Shown: positions 23,411 to 37,499, counted from the stretch's first letter. The stretch: DNA of 64,000 nucleotides from Girardinichthys multiradiatus (GCF_021462225.1 NC_061811.1:21044663-21108662), one strand, 5' to 3'. The notes: generated from the letters alone by a model not told the origin. Numbers and translations: made by a program.

Positions 23411-26109
23411 AGGGAATCAATCCTGATCTGTAAACGCTTAACCTGCCTGTATGCGGTGTGTAATATCAAAAAAAAAAATTTTTTAAACAGGTTTAGGCTT
23501 AAACCATTAGCTCTTCCAAATGATAATGGGTTTTAATATGACTCCTGTCTCTAAACTATCTAGATGTGAAAAGAGGGAGAAAAAGAATAAATGAATTGCA
23601 ATACCTAGGCTATAAGCCAGGTGTGTTTGCAGAGGTTGCAAGGTGTCTGCTGTGGTGGACTTAGGATTTCTCTACTAAGTTCAGCAGAACTAGGCCAATG
23701 GGTATCTGTGCCTCGGTGGGATGTAATGATAACTGTTTTCAATTTGACGCAGTTTAGTTTCAACATTTTAAACCATCAGATGAAAGTCATAAAGAGGCTG
23801 CAGCCGAAGTAAAGCCTTCTGCTTGATGTGTGGTGACTTAACAAATTAGTTCTGTTCAGCTGACTTCTGTGCACCCTGATGCCATTTGTTTTGTACATAT
23901 GTTGACGAATAAAGATGATTATCAGAGTGAAGCAATATGTAGTTTCCCAAAGTGTTAAAATTAAATATGTTTAAACATTTTGATGTCCATTAAATCTATT
24001 TGACATGAACGTTTCTGCTGGTAAGAGAAAATCATTTAAAAAATCATTTTATTGCACAAAGTACCTCAATCAATGGGGAAAAAAAAAAGCTACAACCCTG
24101 TTCAGAAGTATAAAATCACTTATAGGCATGAGTGTTATTAATTTGGGACTCATTGGTGTATTTAAATAATTTTTCTTCGCAGAGTAGAATAACACAACAT
24201 GCAACCTGAGTACATTTTAAAGGCATAAATAATTAGGCATGATTCCTGTGACTTTGGTTTTGTGTCAATTGTAGGGTTTCTGTTTGCACGTTAAGTATTT
24301 GTTTTATTGTTTAAAGTTTTAATCTTTGCCTCCTTGATAGAGAAAGGTTCTTCTCTCCAGCAATTTTCTTTGTAGACCTTAATGCCTGTTGTATTTAGGG
24401 AATATGATTTCAGTAGTGTCTACTGTGATTTGTTTTATGCTGTGGAGTTACCATTGTGCATGTGCATGCATAAACTCACAAATCCATTTTTATATTAAAG
24501 ACATTTAAAAGCAACATTTATAAATAAACCTGAGGGAAGGCTGAGGAAAGAGGCATTATTTTAATCGAAAAAGGCAGGAGGTTTTAGAGAAAGAAAGACC
24601 AACTCCAAAAGATGTGCTTCAAACAAGCCGCTCTATTTAGTGGAACACCTGAAAATAGTGTGGAGTACACGGATTTGACTTGGTATTGAATGGGCAACGT
24701 CAAAGTCAGGGAGAACCGGAACATTTTAAAAGACTTGATTAATGTAACCTCCTTCAATGAACTCAGTTTTAATATAAAAAAAGAGATCAGCCAAAATAAA
24801 AAAAAAATATTATAAATATTCAAATTTGACCTAACATAAAACATTTGTTTGTTTTTCGTGCTATATTGTTGAGCAGTAAGGAATTGATTAAAGCATAAAT
24901 AAAACCTTTTAAAACAAATAGTTCAGTTAAAGTCAGTATTGAAATATAAGCCTCTGTTTTGAGTTCATATATTTGTACATCTGACTCCAGAGGAGTTTGT
25001 GCCTCACCTGTCATGAACCCCATCACACGTCACTTTATTTTAGTATAGCCTTGTTTTAAAATAGGTACTTCTTAGGAAGATGTCTTGGGTATTATGGTTC
25101 ATCTCATTTATGTATACACTGGAAATAAAGCATATAAAAACACGTCTCTGTGGAACATCTGTGTTTAGGACAGTGTTGTTTATGCAGACTTAAAACCTTT
25201 CTAATCAAAATGATTGCTGGTGGTATTCAGATCATCCAAGCATCTTAAACAAACAGAATGAAAAGTATTAGTTGATTTTATTAAGTTAGAGCAACCTGTA
25301 ACCCGGGGCTGTATGCTAGATATCATCTCTCATTCACCCTGTGTGTTAGGTCAGTGGAGATTAAGTCTAGAGACTGACTTGGAGCATCTGCTTATTTCTC
25401 CTTAGACTTTTCAGTTGCGTTGACAGTCACGGATAAGAAACACCTGCCAGCTCCATGTATAAATAATGTTGTTCTGTTGAAACACTGACCTTTTGTCTTC
25501 ATATAATCCCCAAATGTTTGAGTGTAAAGAAAAATAGAGGAATTTGTTGTTCCACTATCTTTGCTGGGGAGTTGCAGCTACTTTTGTCTTGATTTTACAG
25601 ATTGCTGGCAGCTTTGTAAAACAGTTTTCTCAAGGCCAATATCTTTTTGACATATGGGTCTGCAGCACATCCATGATTAGTAAGACAACTTCTTTCTTAC
25701 TCATTTAAAATTTTAGGTTGTTTTTATTTGATTGTGTCTTAGTTGGTTTAAATCTTAGATCTGTCCCTGCCTAAAATTAAAGCCTAAATAATTAGATTTC
25801 TTTTTTTTTTTTTGTAGCTAAGCTTAGGTTGGTCTCAAAACCAATTGGACTAGGCCTTAAGTGAGTGATCAAACCAAGCCATCAAACAATTCCTCAGTCA
25901 AACTAAAGGATTTCTGGATTTCTGGTTTTCTCTCAAGTTCCTTCACAAACAATCATCTTTAAGATTTTATCGATCTCACAATGGAAAATTTTACTTGTTA
26001 TAGCAGCTCTTAGTAACACACAAGTAGGTGCAGATAGTTATGAAAAAATGTGCAAAGAAGAACAAGGTAGATGTGCAACAAACAAGTAATAATAATAGAA
26101 TAAAATAAA
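23411..26109. other. Intergenic, no gene seen
   Basis: No domain-bearing frame. Contains poly(A)/poly(T) runs (for example 25801-25813) and a LINE-tail-like phrase (gacgaataaagatgattatc) near 23904. Confidence 0.45.
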
Positions 26110-26530
26110 ATTCAGTTCAGTTTTATTTATATAGCACCAATTCACAACACATGTCATCTCAAGGCACTTCACAAAGTCATTTCAATGGAATCATACAGAT
26201 TTCAAGTCAGGTACATACATTCAAATTAATCATAACTATTGAACAGTGCAGTCAGATTCAGTTATTTATTCAAATTGGTTAAAACGTTTTTTTACCTAAG
26301 GAAACCCAGCAGATTGCATCCAGTCAGTGACTCCTGGATGAGCATGTAGCGACAGTAGACAGTCACTGGTGTTGACTTTGCGGCTATCCCTCATACTGAG
26401 CATGCATGTAGTGAGAATGGAGAGGAAAAAACTCCCTTTTAACAGGAAGAAACCTCCAGCAGAAGAAAGCTCAGTGTTAGTGGCTATCTAGGCACTGAGG
26501 GTGTCTTTCCTAACCCAATGAGACTTGTTT
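26110..26530 (-). repeat. Fish interspersed repeat (retroposon-like)
   Basis: On the minus strand the unit ends gctatataaataaaactgaa, followed by a degenerate A/T tail (26098-26120), as expected of a retroposon 3' end. The preceding gtgaagtgccttgagatgac and the aggaagaaacctccagcaga block (plus strand, near 26445) are wording I recognise from a common teleost repeat. Family name uncertain; 5' end not defined. Confidence 0.55.
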
Positions 26531-28155
26531 CAATTTAAAAGCTTTTCATTTTGTCTTTCAAGATGCATCTAAGCACAACTAAGAGGTAGCAGAATGGCAG
26601 GTTAACGAACAGTGACACTAAAAGAACTAATGTACTACCAGGTTGACAACATCTAGAGGTAGACACCGAAAATAGAAAAAACACAACTCAACAAGCCTGT
26701 CCAAAACATCTAGTGCAGGGCTGCCCAAGTCGAGTTGTGAAGAGCTACCTTCCTGAAACTTTAAGATGCACCGCTTCCCCAACAAAAAGAATCAAATGAG
26801 TAGCTTGTTACCAGGCCTCTGCAGAACTGAATGACTGCTGATCAGGGAATTCGATTCATTTGATTCAGGTGTGTTGGAGCAGGGATGCATCCAACGGTTG
26901 CTCCATATTTGTAATTTGTGAAAACCATACATATTTAGTGTTTGTTTAAAACATCAAATCCCAACTGTTGCTCCAATGTTTGCTCCTTATTTCACTCATA
27001 TCTCCCCTAAACTAATCTCTTGTTTAAATATCAAGAATAAGTCTACTGAAATTAAATTTGATATTTGATTTATTTAAGTTTATGTTGGTGGATATCTTAT
27101 TTGCTGTCTCAGAGTTTTTATTAGGTTTCCTAACTAGATTTGGTGTAGTCACTGAACATGATGCTCAGTAAGTATAAATTTGTACCCCCACATTACCATT
27201 ACTGTCCTTTCTTATTTCTTTTGTATATACAAAACCATTTTGTACACATGAACAAAGTGCACAAAAATGTGACTTGATTATTTATTTATAGATAAATAAA
27301 AGGGAAAGATCTTAAAAAATTGCCATGTTCTTTTAGGACAACTATTTATTTCAATTTTGATTCCGTTTTTGTCGAGTTTACCCTGATAAAATAGAACAGA
27401 TTGGGGCCCCAGATCAAACCAAAATAACTAAGTGACCTGCTACTAGTACCATTCAAACATTTCATTTAATTTCATTTCATAATTTTTTTCATAATTTTCT
27501 CTATATGTTCTTTTACTTTCATGTTGTTTAACAAACTTGGGATTCATTATGGCAATTGTTAAGTGAATCCAATCCCATGTAGTCCTTCAATAACATAAAC
27601 AACTATTATTAATTTTATTTAGCAACTAACAGTCACAGCTCAAACACAGAAACATTTGTGGTACATTTGTCTTGTTTTTAGGTCAATATATACTCACAGA
27701 CACAATTTGATTGACCTAGAATCTGATCAAATAATAATCATCAGACATACAGTATGTCTGCTTTGTTGCTCCTGGCAGGAAATTAGATCCATAAATGTAT
27801 GTTCCCCTTCTGGAAATGCATAGGAATACATTGATCTCTGTCAGCTACTGTTTCTTCAGGTGACTGCGAGTCTCTACTATACCAGACAAGGAGATGTAAA
27901 AAAACTGAATCAGAAAATAGAAATATACAGTATATATATATATATATTTTTTTTTTAAAGGCTATGTTTTTGATTTTTGACATCTACTCCTATAGGGTTC
28001 CTACATATGTTCCTGTCAACATTACGTACTTGTCCAGACATTTCTAAAGTTGTCTATCCTTTTCAGCCATTTTAAAGTATAATTTCAAAAGCATGCTGTG
28101 AATTACCGATATTTCTACAGAGGTTCATAAATATCAAACCTTAAAAAAACAGAGA
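26531..28155. other. Intergenic, no gene seen
   Basis: AT-rich sequence with a (TA)n tract at about 27929-27949 followed by a T run. No recognisable gene. Confidence 0.5.
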
Positions 28156-28470
28156 ATGATGGATGGATGGATGGATGGATGGATGGATGGATGGATGGGC
28201 AAAAAGATTGATAGATGGACAGATGGAAAGATGAAAAAATGAAATTACGCTGAATGGGCAAGCAAATACAAATGTATAGACTGACTATTGTATAGTTGGT
28301 AAAACAAACGGATGGATGAGGGACAAACAAATGAATGAATTGATTGTCAGATGGATTGACGGATGTATGCATAGATGGATGGATTAAAGAAGATGGTGGA
28401 TGCAAGGATGCTGGACAAATGGATAAATGATGGACAAACAGACAGTTAAATCATGGATGGACAAATGCTA
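28156..28470. repeat. (GGAT)n microsatellite with degenerate flank
   Basis: A clean run of about ten GGAT units (28157-28198) decays into imperfect gatgga/caaatga units up to about 28470. The open frame on the minus strand (His/Pro/Ser rich) is only a translation of the repeat. Confidence 0.9.
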
Positions 28471-31112
28471 GGACAAATGAATAGACAGATTAGTATACTG
28501 ATGATGAACTGATGGGTGGACTGTATTTTTAGCATGGAAATAAATACATGACAATCAAGGTTTTTTTTCATGTTCTATTTTTATTTTTCCAAACATATCT
28601 AGGTTTTGAAACTGAAACAAAAATTATTTACTGTTTTATATGCACAAACCCTGTAAATAAAGAGTGATGGTTCAACATTGAAAAAATGAAGGTAACATTT
28701 CTAACATTTCTAAGACCCCTAAAAGGGCTTACGGATCGTCACCTTCTAAATGAACCTAACCATTTCAGTAATATATTGTGGAGCTGTATAACCTCTTTGT
28801 ATTTCAGAGGCAGTTTTGTCTCTTTATTATTCAAAACAGGCAGTGAGTAACTGGCTAAAGGCCTTAAACACTGCCCATGGCTCTCATCTCTTTACAGCTA
28901 AACCTCTTGCATCTCTGAAAGGTCAGTTTTACATCACGTTTACCAACTTTTTGTTGCTTGGCAACCACAAACAGCACACACTCTACAGGCAAAATCTATG
29001 ATATTCAGATTTTATTATTATTATTAATATTATTATTAATATTATTATTATGAGATTCAGCCAGCTCTACTTTCAGCTCCACAGTTTATTCTGTTTTCTA
29101 AAATGGTTACTTACTCCACTTGTCCCCACTTAGAGAAAAAGGAGAGATGTAAAGGAACTGGAAAAAAGAAGCTCTTTTAAGGGCTTTTTAGTCAGTGCTT
29201 CTAGATGACATCCGTTAAAACAGGTCCGTGAGAGAAACTGTCTGTCATTGCTGACAGTTCTCTCCACGAAGCCTTGAGAGGATTAGCTTCAGAGTGCTGA
29301 GAAGATCAGAACTGTTTGCATCAAGCCTGCAAGAATTTGGATGAAATGAAACTCTTCAAAAGGGTTTCATAATTTCAGCAGAGCTGTTTGAATTTTTATA
29401 TGACCACTCAGTAATGTGTGGCAGCGAGAAAAGGTCAGGTTATGATCACGTGTAGCCTCACAATAAACAACCTAGGTGTTTTTTTTAAAGAATCCAGCTG
29501 GACTTCTTCAGCTCTGACTAATAATTGGAGACATTCACACTTAGAAATTGTCTGGACCTTCACATTTTCAGAGCCACATGTGTATTATTATTATCATCCA
29601 CCCAACCATTATGGCCTTTACCTACCTGACCAACATCTGAGGTCTTTTTGGCTGCTTTTAAAAACATCAATAGCTGTGAAATTGCCTTGAGAGGAGTGTA
29701 GGTCTTCTGAGGTCGCAACTGCGGTTTAATTTTTTATTCCTTTCTCTCGAGCTTAGTTTATCACAAATATGTATGGAAAAGTGTGGAATCATTGGGATTT
29801 GTCAATTCTGAATAAATACTTGCATTTTCAGATTTTATTCCTGATTTATGGCTCTAAACTATAAAGTCAAAAACTGTAAAAAAAAAAATTTAAAAATAAT
29901 ATTTAATAAGTTATTTAAAGGCAGACCTGTACTGGACTATAATGAACAAGACCTGATTACAAAAACATAATTTGTGTAAATTCTGCAGTACATTAAAAAA
30001 ATGCCCAAAATACAAAAAAAAAACAAAAATTAAAGTGTGGCATGTATTCAGTTTGCTTTTCTATCTAAAACCCCTCCAGACGTCATCATATTAGTAAATA
30101 AAATCCACCTGTATGTAAGCATCATGAAGACCAAGAAACACACCAAGCAGGTCAAAGATAAAGTTGATGAGGGTCAACAGTGTTTTATGCTCACACCTCT
30201 AATTTACATCTGTAAATAAAATGGGAATGCAGTCTGTAGTGGGAGAGGTGTCAAATGATGAAAAAAAAACCACCCATTTTATTATAAATGAACACAGATT
30301 CATAATCAGAAAGCCTGACTTAAAGCGGCTTCAGGACCGCCGGTTAAAGCTTTGTTGAGCCAAGCTACACAGAGAAAGTCCACCTTTGTTAAACTTGTTT
30401 GTAGTTTAGTTCTATGGTTTGAACTTCCTGATTACTTCTCTACTGCTAATCTCAAAAACAGTCCACACATGAGGGCGTCTTGTAAATTAAACCAAGAAAA
30501 AACATCCCCTTGGAGAGCCAGCATCTCCCTCACAGATACATATTAAAACAAAGGAAAAAATAAATGATTTTGCCCATGATTCCTGATGAAAAATACCCAG
30601 AGTAGAGATTTTGATTATTAAAAATAGATTTTTAGATTTTGACCGTATTAGAAATTAATGATACAAACATCTGGGTGAGTTAAAAGTTCTCCGGGTGAAG
30701 CCAAGGGTGACCATTCATTCGGAAGAGTCAGCCAGGTGTGAGGGTTGTTAAGATGTTCACGGAAGCGTGCTGACTTCATCGAACACCTGCGGCTTCTCTA
30801 TCTGACATCATTGTTATTTTGTTTCATGTTTTGCAAATGTGGAGAACCAGTGGACACAGAAACTGAGTCAAACTAAAAAAATTATGTAGATACAAAGGTA
30901 AATAAACAGAGGATGTAAAAACACACTCCACTCTCAATGTTGCAAGGGTGTATCATTTCATTAAAAAACTCAACTCTTCTTTCCGATGTCAGGTGTATGC
31001 ATGAGGTTATATTGCTAAATATTTATTTGAATGATCAAAGCACCACAAGAGGCTTTTTGCAAGTAAAAAATGTCAAAACCTAACAGTTTCCTATTTTCTT
31101 CTTCTCTTCTAG
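28471..31112. other. Upstream region of lrfn2, no coding exon seen
   Basis: Holds a (TTA)n tract (29009-29051) and unique AT-rich DNA. lrfn genes have non-coding 5' exons, and the acceptor at 31111-31112 shows at least one must lie upstream, but I cannot identify it or a promoter here. Confidence 0.45.
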
Positions 31113-32508
31113 GTTCTCTTTAATGAGGCAACATGGACAAAGTGGTCATCTGTGTCCTGATTCTGGGAACTGCTATGACAATGGTCCATGCATGTCCCAA
31201 ATATTGTGTTTGCCAGAATCTCTCAGAATCCCTGGGCACCTTGTGCCCCTCTAAAGGTCTGCTCTTCGTGCCACCGGACATCGACCGGAGAACTGTTGAA
31301 CTCCGACTGGGTGGTAACTTCATCCTTAAGGTCACCACTCAGGATTTTGCCAACATGACAGGTCTGGTGGATCTAACTTTGTCCCGCAACACCATCAGCA
31401 GCATCCAACCTTTTTCCTTTATTGATCTGGAGACCTTGAGGTCACTGCACCTTGACAGCAACCGGTTAAGTGAACTGGGAGCAGACGACCTACGCGGGCT
31501 GATCAATCTGCAGCACCTTATTCTAAACAACAATCAGCTAAATCAAATCTCAGATGGAGCTTTTGATGATTTATTGCTGACATTGGAGGATCTGGATTTG
31601 TCTTACAACAACCTGCGCAGTGTGCCTTGGGAGGCCATTCGTAAAATGGTCAACCTGCATCAAATGAGTCTGGACCATAACCTCATCTACTTCATTGCTG
31701 AGGGGACGTTTACAGACCTTGAAAAACTGGCTCGCCTGGATCTGACATCCAACCGCCTCCAGAAGCTCCCTCCCGACCCAATCTTTGCACGCTCCCAGAG
31801 CAGCATAGTGATTAGCACTCCTTATGCACCTTCACTGTCTCTGAGCTTTGGTGGAAACCCACTCCATTGTAACTGTGAGGTACTGTGGCTGCGGAGGCTG
31901 GACCGCGAGGATGATATGGAAACCTGTGCCTCTCCAGCTAGTCTAAAGGGGCGCTACTTTTGGTCTGTTCGTGAGGAGGAATTTGTCTGTGAGCCTCCGT
32001 TGATCACTCAACATACACATAAGTTGCTAGTGCTGGAGGGCCAAACAGCTAACCTTCGTTGCAAAGCAGTCGGAGATCCAATGCCAACTGTGCATTGGGT
32101 TGCTCCAGATGATCGTTTGATTGGCAACTCCTCAAGAGCTACTGTATATGAAAATGGCACTCTTGACATAGCAGTCACCACGTCCAAGGACTATGGCATT
32201 TTTACTTGCATCGCTGCTAACGCCGCAGGGGAATCAACAGCCTCTATTGAGCTATCAATCATTCAACTGCCTCACATCACTAACAGTACTAATCGTACCA
32301 CACTCCCAAAATCAGGACTTTCAGACATAACAAGCTCTACTAAGATAAGCAAAGGGGAACCCAAGCCTCTTCCAGAAAAGGTGGTTTCTGTATCTGAAGT
32401 AACTGCCGTATCTGCTCTGGTCAAGTGGACCGTAAGCAAATCAACTCCAAAGGTCAAAATGTTCCAGCTTCAGTACAACTGTTCTGATGACGAAGTCCTC
32501 ATTTACAG
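31113..32508 (+). CDS. lrfn2: lrfn2 first coding exon: LRR, Ig and start of FN3
   Basis: Encodes residues 1-458 plus two bases of codon 459 of LRFN2/SALM1, a postsynaptic adhesion protein that binds PSD-95 family scaffolds and organises excitatory synapses. The coding part starts at ATG 31133 (context gcaacATGG), 21 bases after an acceptor (cttctcttctag, 31101-31112). Visible parts: signal peptide (about 1-20), a Cys-rich LRR N-cap (CPKYCVC), six to seven LRRs (about 50-240), an LRR C-cap (GGNPLHCNC near 240), an I-set Ig domain (LRCKAVGD near 308 to [11 protein letters not shown] near 358) and the beginning of a fibronectin III domain (near 420). The exon ends at donor ACAG|GTAAGA (32509). 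The [21 protein letters not shown]-cap region and later the ESTV end point to LRFN2 rather than LRFN1, 3, 4 or 5. Which teleost paralogue (a or b) is unresolved. Confidence 0.93.
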
Positions 32509-35500
32509 GTAAGAACGAAAAACAGTTGGTGTTTATTTTAAGTTTAAGAAGAGATCTCGCTAGTCGAAGTGGCCACTTAGGCCTGAGGTATAATCTTTTT
32601 GCCTCACAATGCTGTAATCAGCTCAGGTTTCCGAGTTGATTGCTAGTTGCTGTGTGAGCTCTGTGACAACCATTTCTTCTGAAGTGGTACTCTAAGATCA
32701 ACATTCATCTTTCTTAATCCTTCTTTAGGTTTTTCTTTTTTTACCACTATAAAGCAGACAATTTGTGATGATGTGGCTTCCACATTCTAAAAAATGCAAA
32801 GAGAAATCCTTGCCCTGAACCATTAATTAGAAACCCAAGAAGAAAAAGGATTATAGAGCTCATTCTAATGGATCCCTCTTAAGCTGCTGAACTCCATACA
32901 AGTGTGGGCCTTGGTGACAGTAGCAGAAGATCTTTGGGGCTCTGTGAAATCAATTTCCTGTTTGAAATGAGATTGTGAATGGAGAAATATTCAGACGGAT
33001 AATTGTCTGTAAATATAGAAAATAGCACCAATGCTCAGCTTAAAATCACCTTTGGTACATACGGTGAGGAAAAATTGCCTTTTCTAGATTCAATGTCCAT
33101 TTTTATTATTTTATTATGTTATTTTGAGTAACATTTATAGATCTTTCCAGAGAATGATCACACTGTAACAACCCAAAATTAGATACCCTTTAAGCTCCAG
33201 CAGTTTAATGTGACACATTCTGAGCCTCGAGAATTGACAGCAAATTTCTTCAAAACCTTATCAAATAATTTATTTTCCACTATTACCTGCATTGGACTGG
33301 TTTTGGCGGGGAATCTGAGTTTATAACCAAACACAGCAATGAAGAAGGATGTTACTTTGCATATGTGATGTTGATGCATTTCACATCCCTGCAAATTCAA
33401 TAATAATATCTGATTTCCTTTCCTTTCATGAACATTCTGTGCCAGCTTTCCTCTTTTTCTGCCTGGTGACACAATATTGGATGAGTCACCTACATGTGCA
33501 TTCATGAGGAACTTGACAAAGCTAAACCAATTCCCAGGAAAATATTTGTTTATTTTTTTTACAAATTACATCCCCTGATATTAACAATGACTGCAAAACA
33601 CATGCATTAGGGTGATATATATTTAAAAGCTTTTCCATAATTACTTTGTTGACAAACAGCATTGTGTTTTTAGGGATAAAAATTTTCCAGAAATATTTTA
33701 ATAAGATTTAAATGAATACAGCAACATGCAGCTACAGAAGCTTAGGAGGGCCAAATATTTTATTATTTAACTTTCAAGTCAGTTTGTGAGGACTGGATTT
33801 TTATCTCATTAAGAGAAGATGTATTATGTTGTTTCATAACAAGCCAGACACAACGCTCACATTGAATCCGTCTTGTCATCAATGAAAAAGAAATATTCTC
33901 TAAGTAATGAGCAAAAGACCAAAGCCACTGAAATTCAATAGAAGCTGACAGTTAACCCTGCAAATGCTCTTTAATATCTGAGGCTGAGAAATAAAGAAAA
34001 TCTTTGAGAGGACATTGTTTTAATAAGTTTCAGAGGGCTATGTTAAAATAATATGGCTGAGAGGATTAATAATTGAACAAATAGATTATGAGACAGATAG
34101 ATTAATAGTGATTTTTCAGTTGAAGCTTATGTTCATGATCATCTGGTGGCTAATACCTTAAAATAATTTTGTGTCGGCTTTTAAATTGTCCACATATTTA
34201 ACGTTCATTGGCATGTTTTTACAGTCATGGGAAAAATTAGGTGTGCCCTTGCTTCAAGAAGGAAATTATGAGCAACATGGTGCTATTCAGAAACACTTGA
34301 TTATTTTCAGTGTTACTACCTCTATAACAGCAGGTGTTTTGGTAGTTTGCAGCTCTGGAGCATGCAAGTGGGCAGAATCAGAAAGACATTACCAGTGATC
34401 TTAGACAAGTAAGTGTTGATGTCCATCAATCTGGGAAGGCTTATAAGGCCATTGCCAAACAATGTGAATTACATCATTCTGCTAATTCAGTACTATTAGG
34501 CATGCCATGCCCAATAATAAAGGCCAGATATGAAGGGAAAAATGGAGGGAAATATTATATTATTTCACTGGAGTTCAGTGTGCCTTTCCATGTGAGCAGG
34601 AAAGGCTGAATTCCACTTGGTATTGTTGAAAAACAAGGATAAATGGAAGTGAAAGGGATAGAGGAGGATGTGAGGATTCCACATATAGTAGTTACTTAAT
34701 AGGAACCTTTGTTTGGTATTTTACCCAAAAATGTATTACTTCATAATTCTAAAAGGTGGTAAACATTTAAGTTAGCTGCTGATCGTCCAGGGACTGAGTG
34801 TCCCAGCAAATTTAAACAAAGTTCAGAGGCTGCAATGAATGTCTGGACAAATGACAAAATTCCCACAAGCTCTAACTCAGACCCAATGGGCCTAGGATGT
34901 GAAATGTTAGAGGTCATGACAGGACATTTAAAATGAGCTGAACCGTATGGACTTGTTTGGAAAGGTTGCAAGAAAAAAGACCGATTCTTGGCTAAAAAAA
35001 ATACGAGACCAAACTTTGTACTTGGTGCTATATTACAAAATGCACTTCCCCTATTAACTGTCCTCTCCACTGTTGCTACATGCAAGCTCAGTAGGACTGC
35101 TACAAAGTCAATGCAAGACTCAAAGCAAGTTCTACAAGTTGTGGAAAGATTGGTGTTCTTACTTTTCCCCACAAGTGTAATAGATTAATGTCTCATGAGC
35201 TGGAACATAAAACTATCTAAAACTATGTACCAATTCCTACTTAAATGATTGATTGTTTGCTCAGAATACATTAATTTGAAATCTTAGTCAGAATATCCAA
35301 GACTCATTTAATAAAACATCTTAAAACATCTGGTATAGTTTTGTTGACCGTAATACATGTTAAATTACATTCAACCCAAATGAGATCCAAAATGTGGATA
35401 TTCATTTTTTATTTTATTACCATTGACATCAAATGCTATCTATACATTGGAAGAAATAAAGTTTCCTCTTTCTCTGTGTATAAATAGCTACTTAGCATGC

Positions 35501-35631
35501 TTATTCTTTGGCATTTCTTTGATATGCTCACTCTAATTCAGACATGCTTTAAGCATGTTAGTTGTTATCTGTGTTTTGATCTCCTGTTGAAAGACATTTC
35601 CCATGTTTTATATTCCTATTTCTGATTTCAG
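32509..35631 (+). other. lrfn2: lrfn2 intron (3123 bp, phase 2)
   Basis: GT at 32509-32510, AG at 35630-35631 after a weak pyrimidine tract (tctgatttcag). It splits an Arg codon (AG|G) so that YR continues to MIP, a junction conserved across LRFN proteins. It contains a Tc1 fragment (34217-34495). A short block at about 32830-32990 looks unique and could be regulatory, which is speculation. Confidence 0.9.
34217..34495 (+). mobile_element. Truncated Tc1-type fragment in lrfn2 intron
   Basis: Begins with tacagtcatgggaaaaatta, a typical fish Tc1 terminus. It then shows degraded coding for the transposase N-terminal helix-turn-helix (caatctgggaaggcttataa, near 34428). Only the left portion remains; no catalytic domain. 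Confidence 0.5.
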
Positions 35632-36628
35632 GATGATTCCCCGCACTCACCGGGCCTTTGTAGTCACTAATCTGGTGGCGGGAATGCAGTACGACCTGTG
35701 TGTCCTAGCCATCTGGGATGACACAGCAACCACTCTCACTGCCACCAACATTGTCGGATGCGTCCAGTTTGTCACCACGGAGGATTACCCACAGTGCCAG
35801 TCTCTGCACAGTGGCTTTATGGGTGGCACCATGATTCTGGTCATCGGTGGCATTATTGTTGCAACTCTGCTGGTCTTCATCATCATCCTAATGGTTCGCT
35901 ATAAGGTCACCAGTGGAATTCAAACAAGTAAATTACCCACTATGAGTAACACATACTCCCAGACAAATGGGGGAGTGAACAGGTTTAATGGAGCCCCACC
36001 GCAGGTAAAGTCCACAGTGGTCGTCATGCGTGAAGAAATGGTGGAGTTTAAGTGTGGATCCCTCCAGAGCAGCCTTTCTTCGTCATCATCGTCTTCTAAC
36101 TCGTTGGATAGCCAAATAGGAAGAGGAACAGGTGATCGCTACAATGTTCAGGGCAGCGAATGCAGCACCCTGCCCAGCAGCAAATTTAGGAGGCACGTGC
36201 ATGGCACCAAGGCGCGGCAAAACCTGGACCACCTTTTAGGGACCTTTACCACACTAGAGCTACGAGGTGCAGTGAAGGACCACCAAGGAGCCTCTGCCTC
36301 CTCTTCCTCTGCTGTTCCCAATGCCATGACAACAGTGGCTGTGGCACCACCATCTGATAAAGAACCCCTGCTTGGGAGGGCTGAATCCACAACGATGCTA
36401 GGACGTCTACTTGGGTTTTCCCAAGAGGGAAAACCCAAGAGGAGTCACTCATTCGACATGGGGCATGTCGGTGCAGCGCAGTGTCGCAGCAATCAGCCAC
36501 GCAGGATCAGTAACATCTGGACTAAACGCAGCCTGTCTGTTAATGGCATGCTTCTGCAGTACGAAGACAGTGAGGATGAGAAACCCTCTTTTGAGAGCTC
36601 TGAATGGGTAATGGAGAGCACAGTTTGA
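35632..36628 (+). CDS. lrfn2: lrfn2 last coding exon: FN3 end, TM, cytoplasmic tail
   Basis: Supplies the last base of codon 459 and codons 460-790 of LRFN2, ending at TGA 36626-36628. It completes the fibronectin III domain ([20 protein letters not shown]), then a single transmembrane helix ([20 protein letters not shown], about residues 526-545) and the RYKV stop-transfer. The cytoplasmic tail of about 240 residues contains [10 protein letters not shown], a Ser-rich run ([11 protein letters not shown]), KRSHSFDMG and [15 protein letters not shown]. The C-terminus ESTV is a class I PDZ ligand for PSD-95/SAP97-type scaffolds. The total of about 790 aa is the length expected for the family. 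The frame is fully open, so the gene looks functional. Confidence 0.94.
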
Positions 36629-36747
36629 GTCGATGACCAAACATATCTATATTATAAAAAAACTAAAGAAATATGAACACAGAGGGATGTTCTTTATGAA
36701 GTTCAAACATGTGAATACTGTTCAAATAATTGTTTGAAAAAAAAAAA

Positions 36748-36757
36748 AATAAATAAA
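36748..36757 (+). terminator. lrfn2: lrfn2 candidate polyadenylation signals
   Basis: Two overlapping AATAAA hexamers (36748-36753 and 36752-36757) lie about 120 bases after the stop codon. The short 3' UTR is possible, but a longer one using a more distal site is also likely for a neuronal gene. Not verifiable here. Confidence 0.5.
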
Positions 36758-37499
36758 GATAACTGTCCAAGATCGAAAACTCTGTAAACTACATGTGAAA
36801 AATGTTCCATTTGGAAACAACTGGTAAAATTGCATACATGGAATAACTATCTACAGAAAAAGAAAACACTCAGACTGGATTTACGTCTTCAAAGGAACTG
36901 AGCACTATGAGGATTTACCTCATCTGTGATAATCTAGATCACATGTTGCAGACTTGACTTGGAAACTATTATAGAAAGAGGGGGACCACAGATGCTAGGA
37001 TAGTAGAAAATTAAAACAAAGTCATTTTTATTTTCATCTGGGTTTTTTTCTATCATTTTTACTATTTATTATTTCAGGTGATTCATCAGAAGCCAGACTC
37101 ACTTCAAAACATTAAAAACAGGTTTGCACAGGATGTGCCACCTCTCATGTCCCCATTTTATACACTTTTTCTTTAGAAGTTGCAGATTAATTAAATCATT
37201 TCCTTTATGCATGAGGTGGCAGTATGGGAAATAAACAAATGTTAACTTAAATCACAGGCTTTGCTTGTACTCAAGTTCTTCAATGGGTTGTTTGAGCAAT
37301 CAGTATCTTAAAGGCAGTACACAGCAGTCAGAGTGATCTCATCTTGAGAAGTTTGAGCGAAGCTCACATTGGGGAGTTGAGCTAACAGCTAATCAAATCA
37401 CAAATCACTGTAAAACCATATGTATGGAATCTAAAACAACTCAGTCGAATTTGTAACTTGTCACATTTGAAGGAAATTGTTGTTTTTGCCCATTTATTA
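36758..37499. other. Downstream of lrfn2, possible extended 3' UTR
   Basis: No coding frame of interest and no repeat recognised. Confidence 0.4.

Noticed and set aside
28115..28405. Open frame of 96 codons rich in His/Pro/Ser
   Set aside because: It is a translation of the degenerate GGAT microsatellite.
35603..35631. ATG at 35603 as a start for a separate transmembrane protein
   Set aside because: It lies in intron sequence before a splice acceptor at 35630-35631; the downstream frame joins the first lrfn2 exon in the correct phase.
36148..36500. Antisense frames of 84-96 codons
   Set aside because: They are shadows of the lrfn2 cytoplasmic-tail coding exon.
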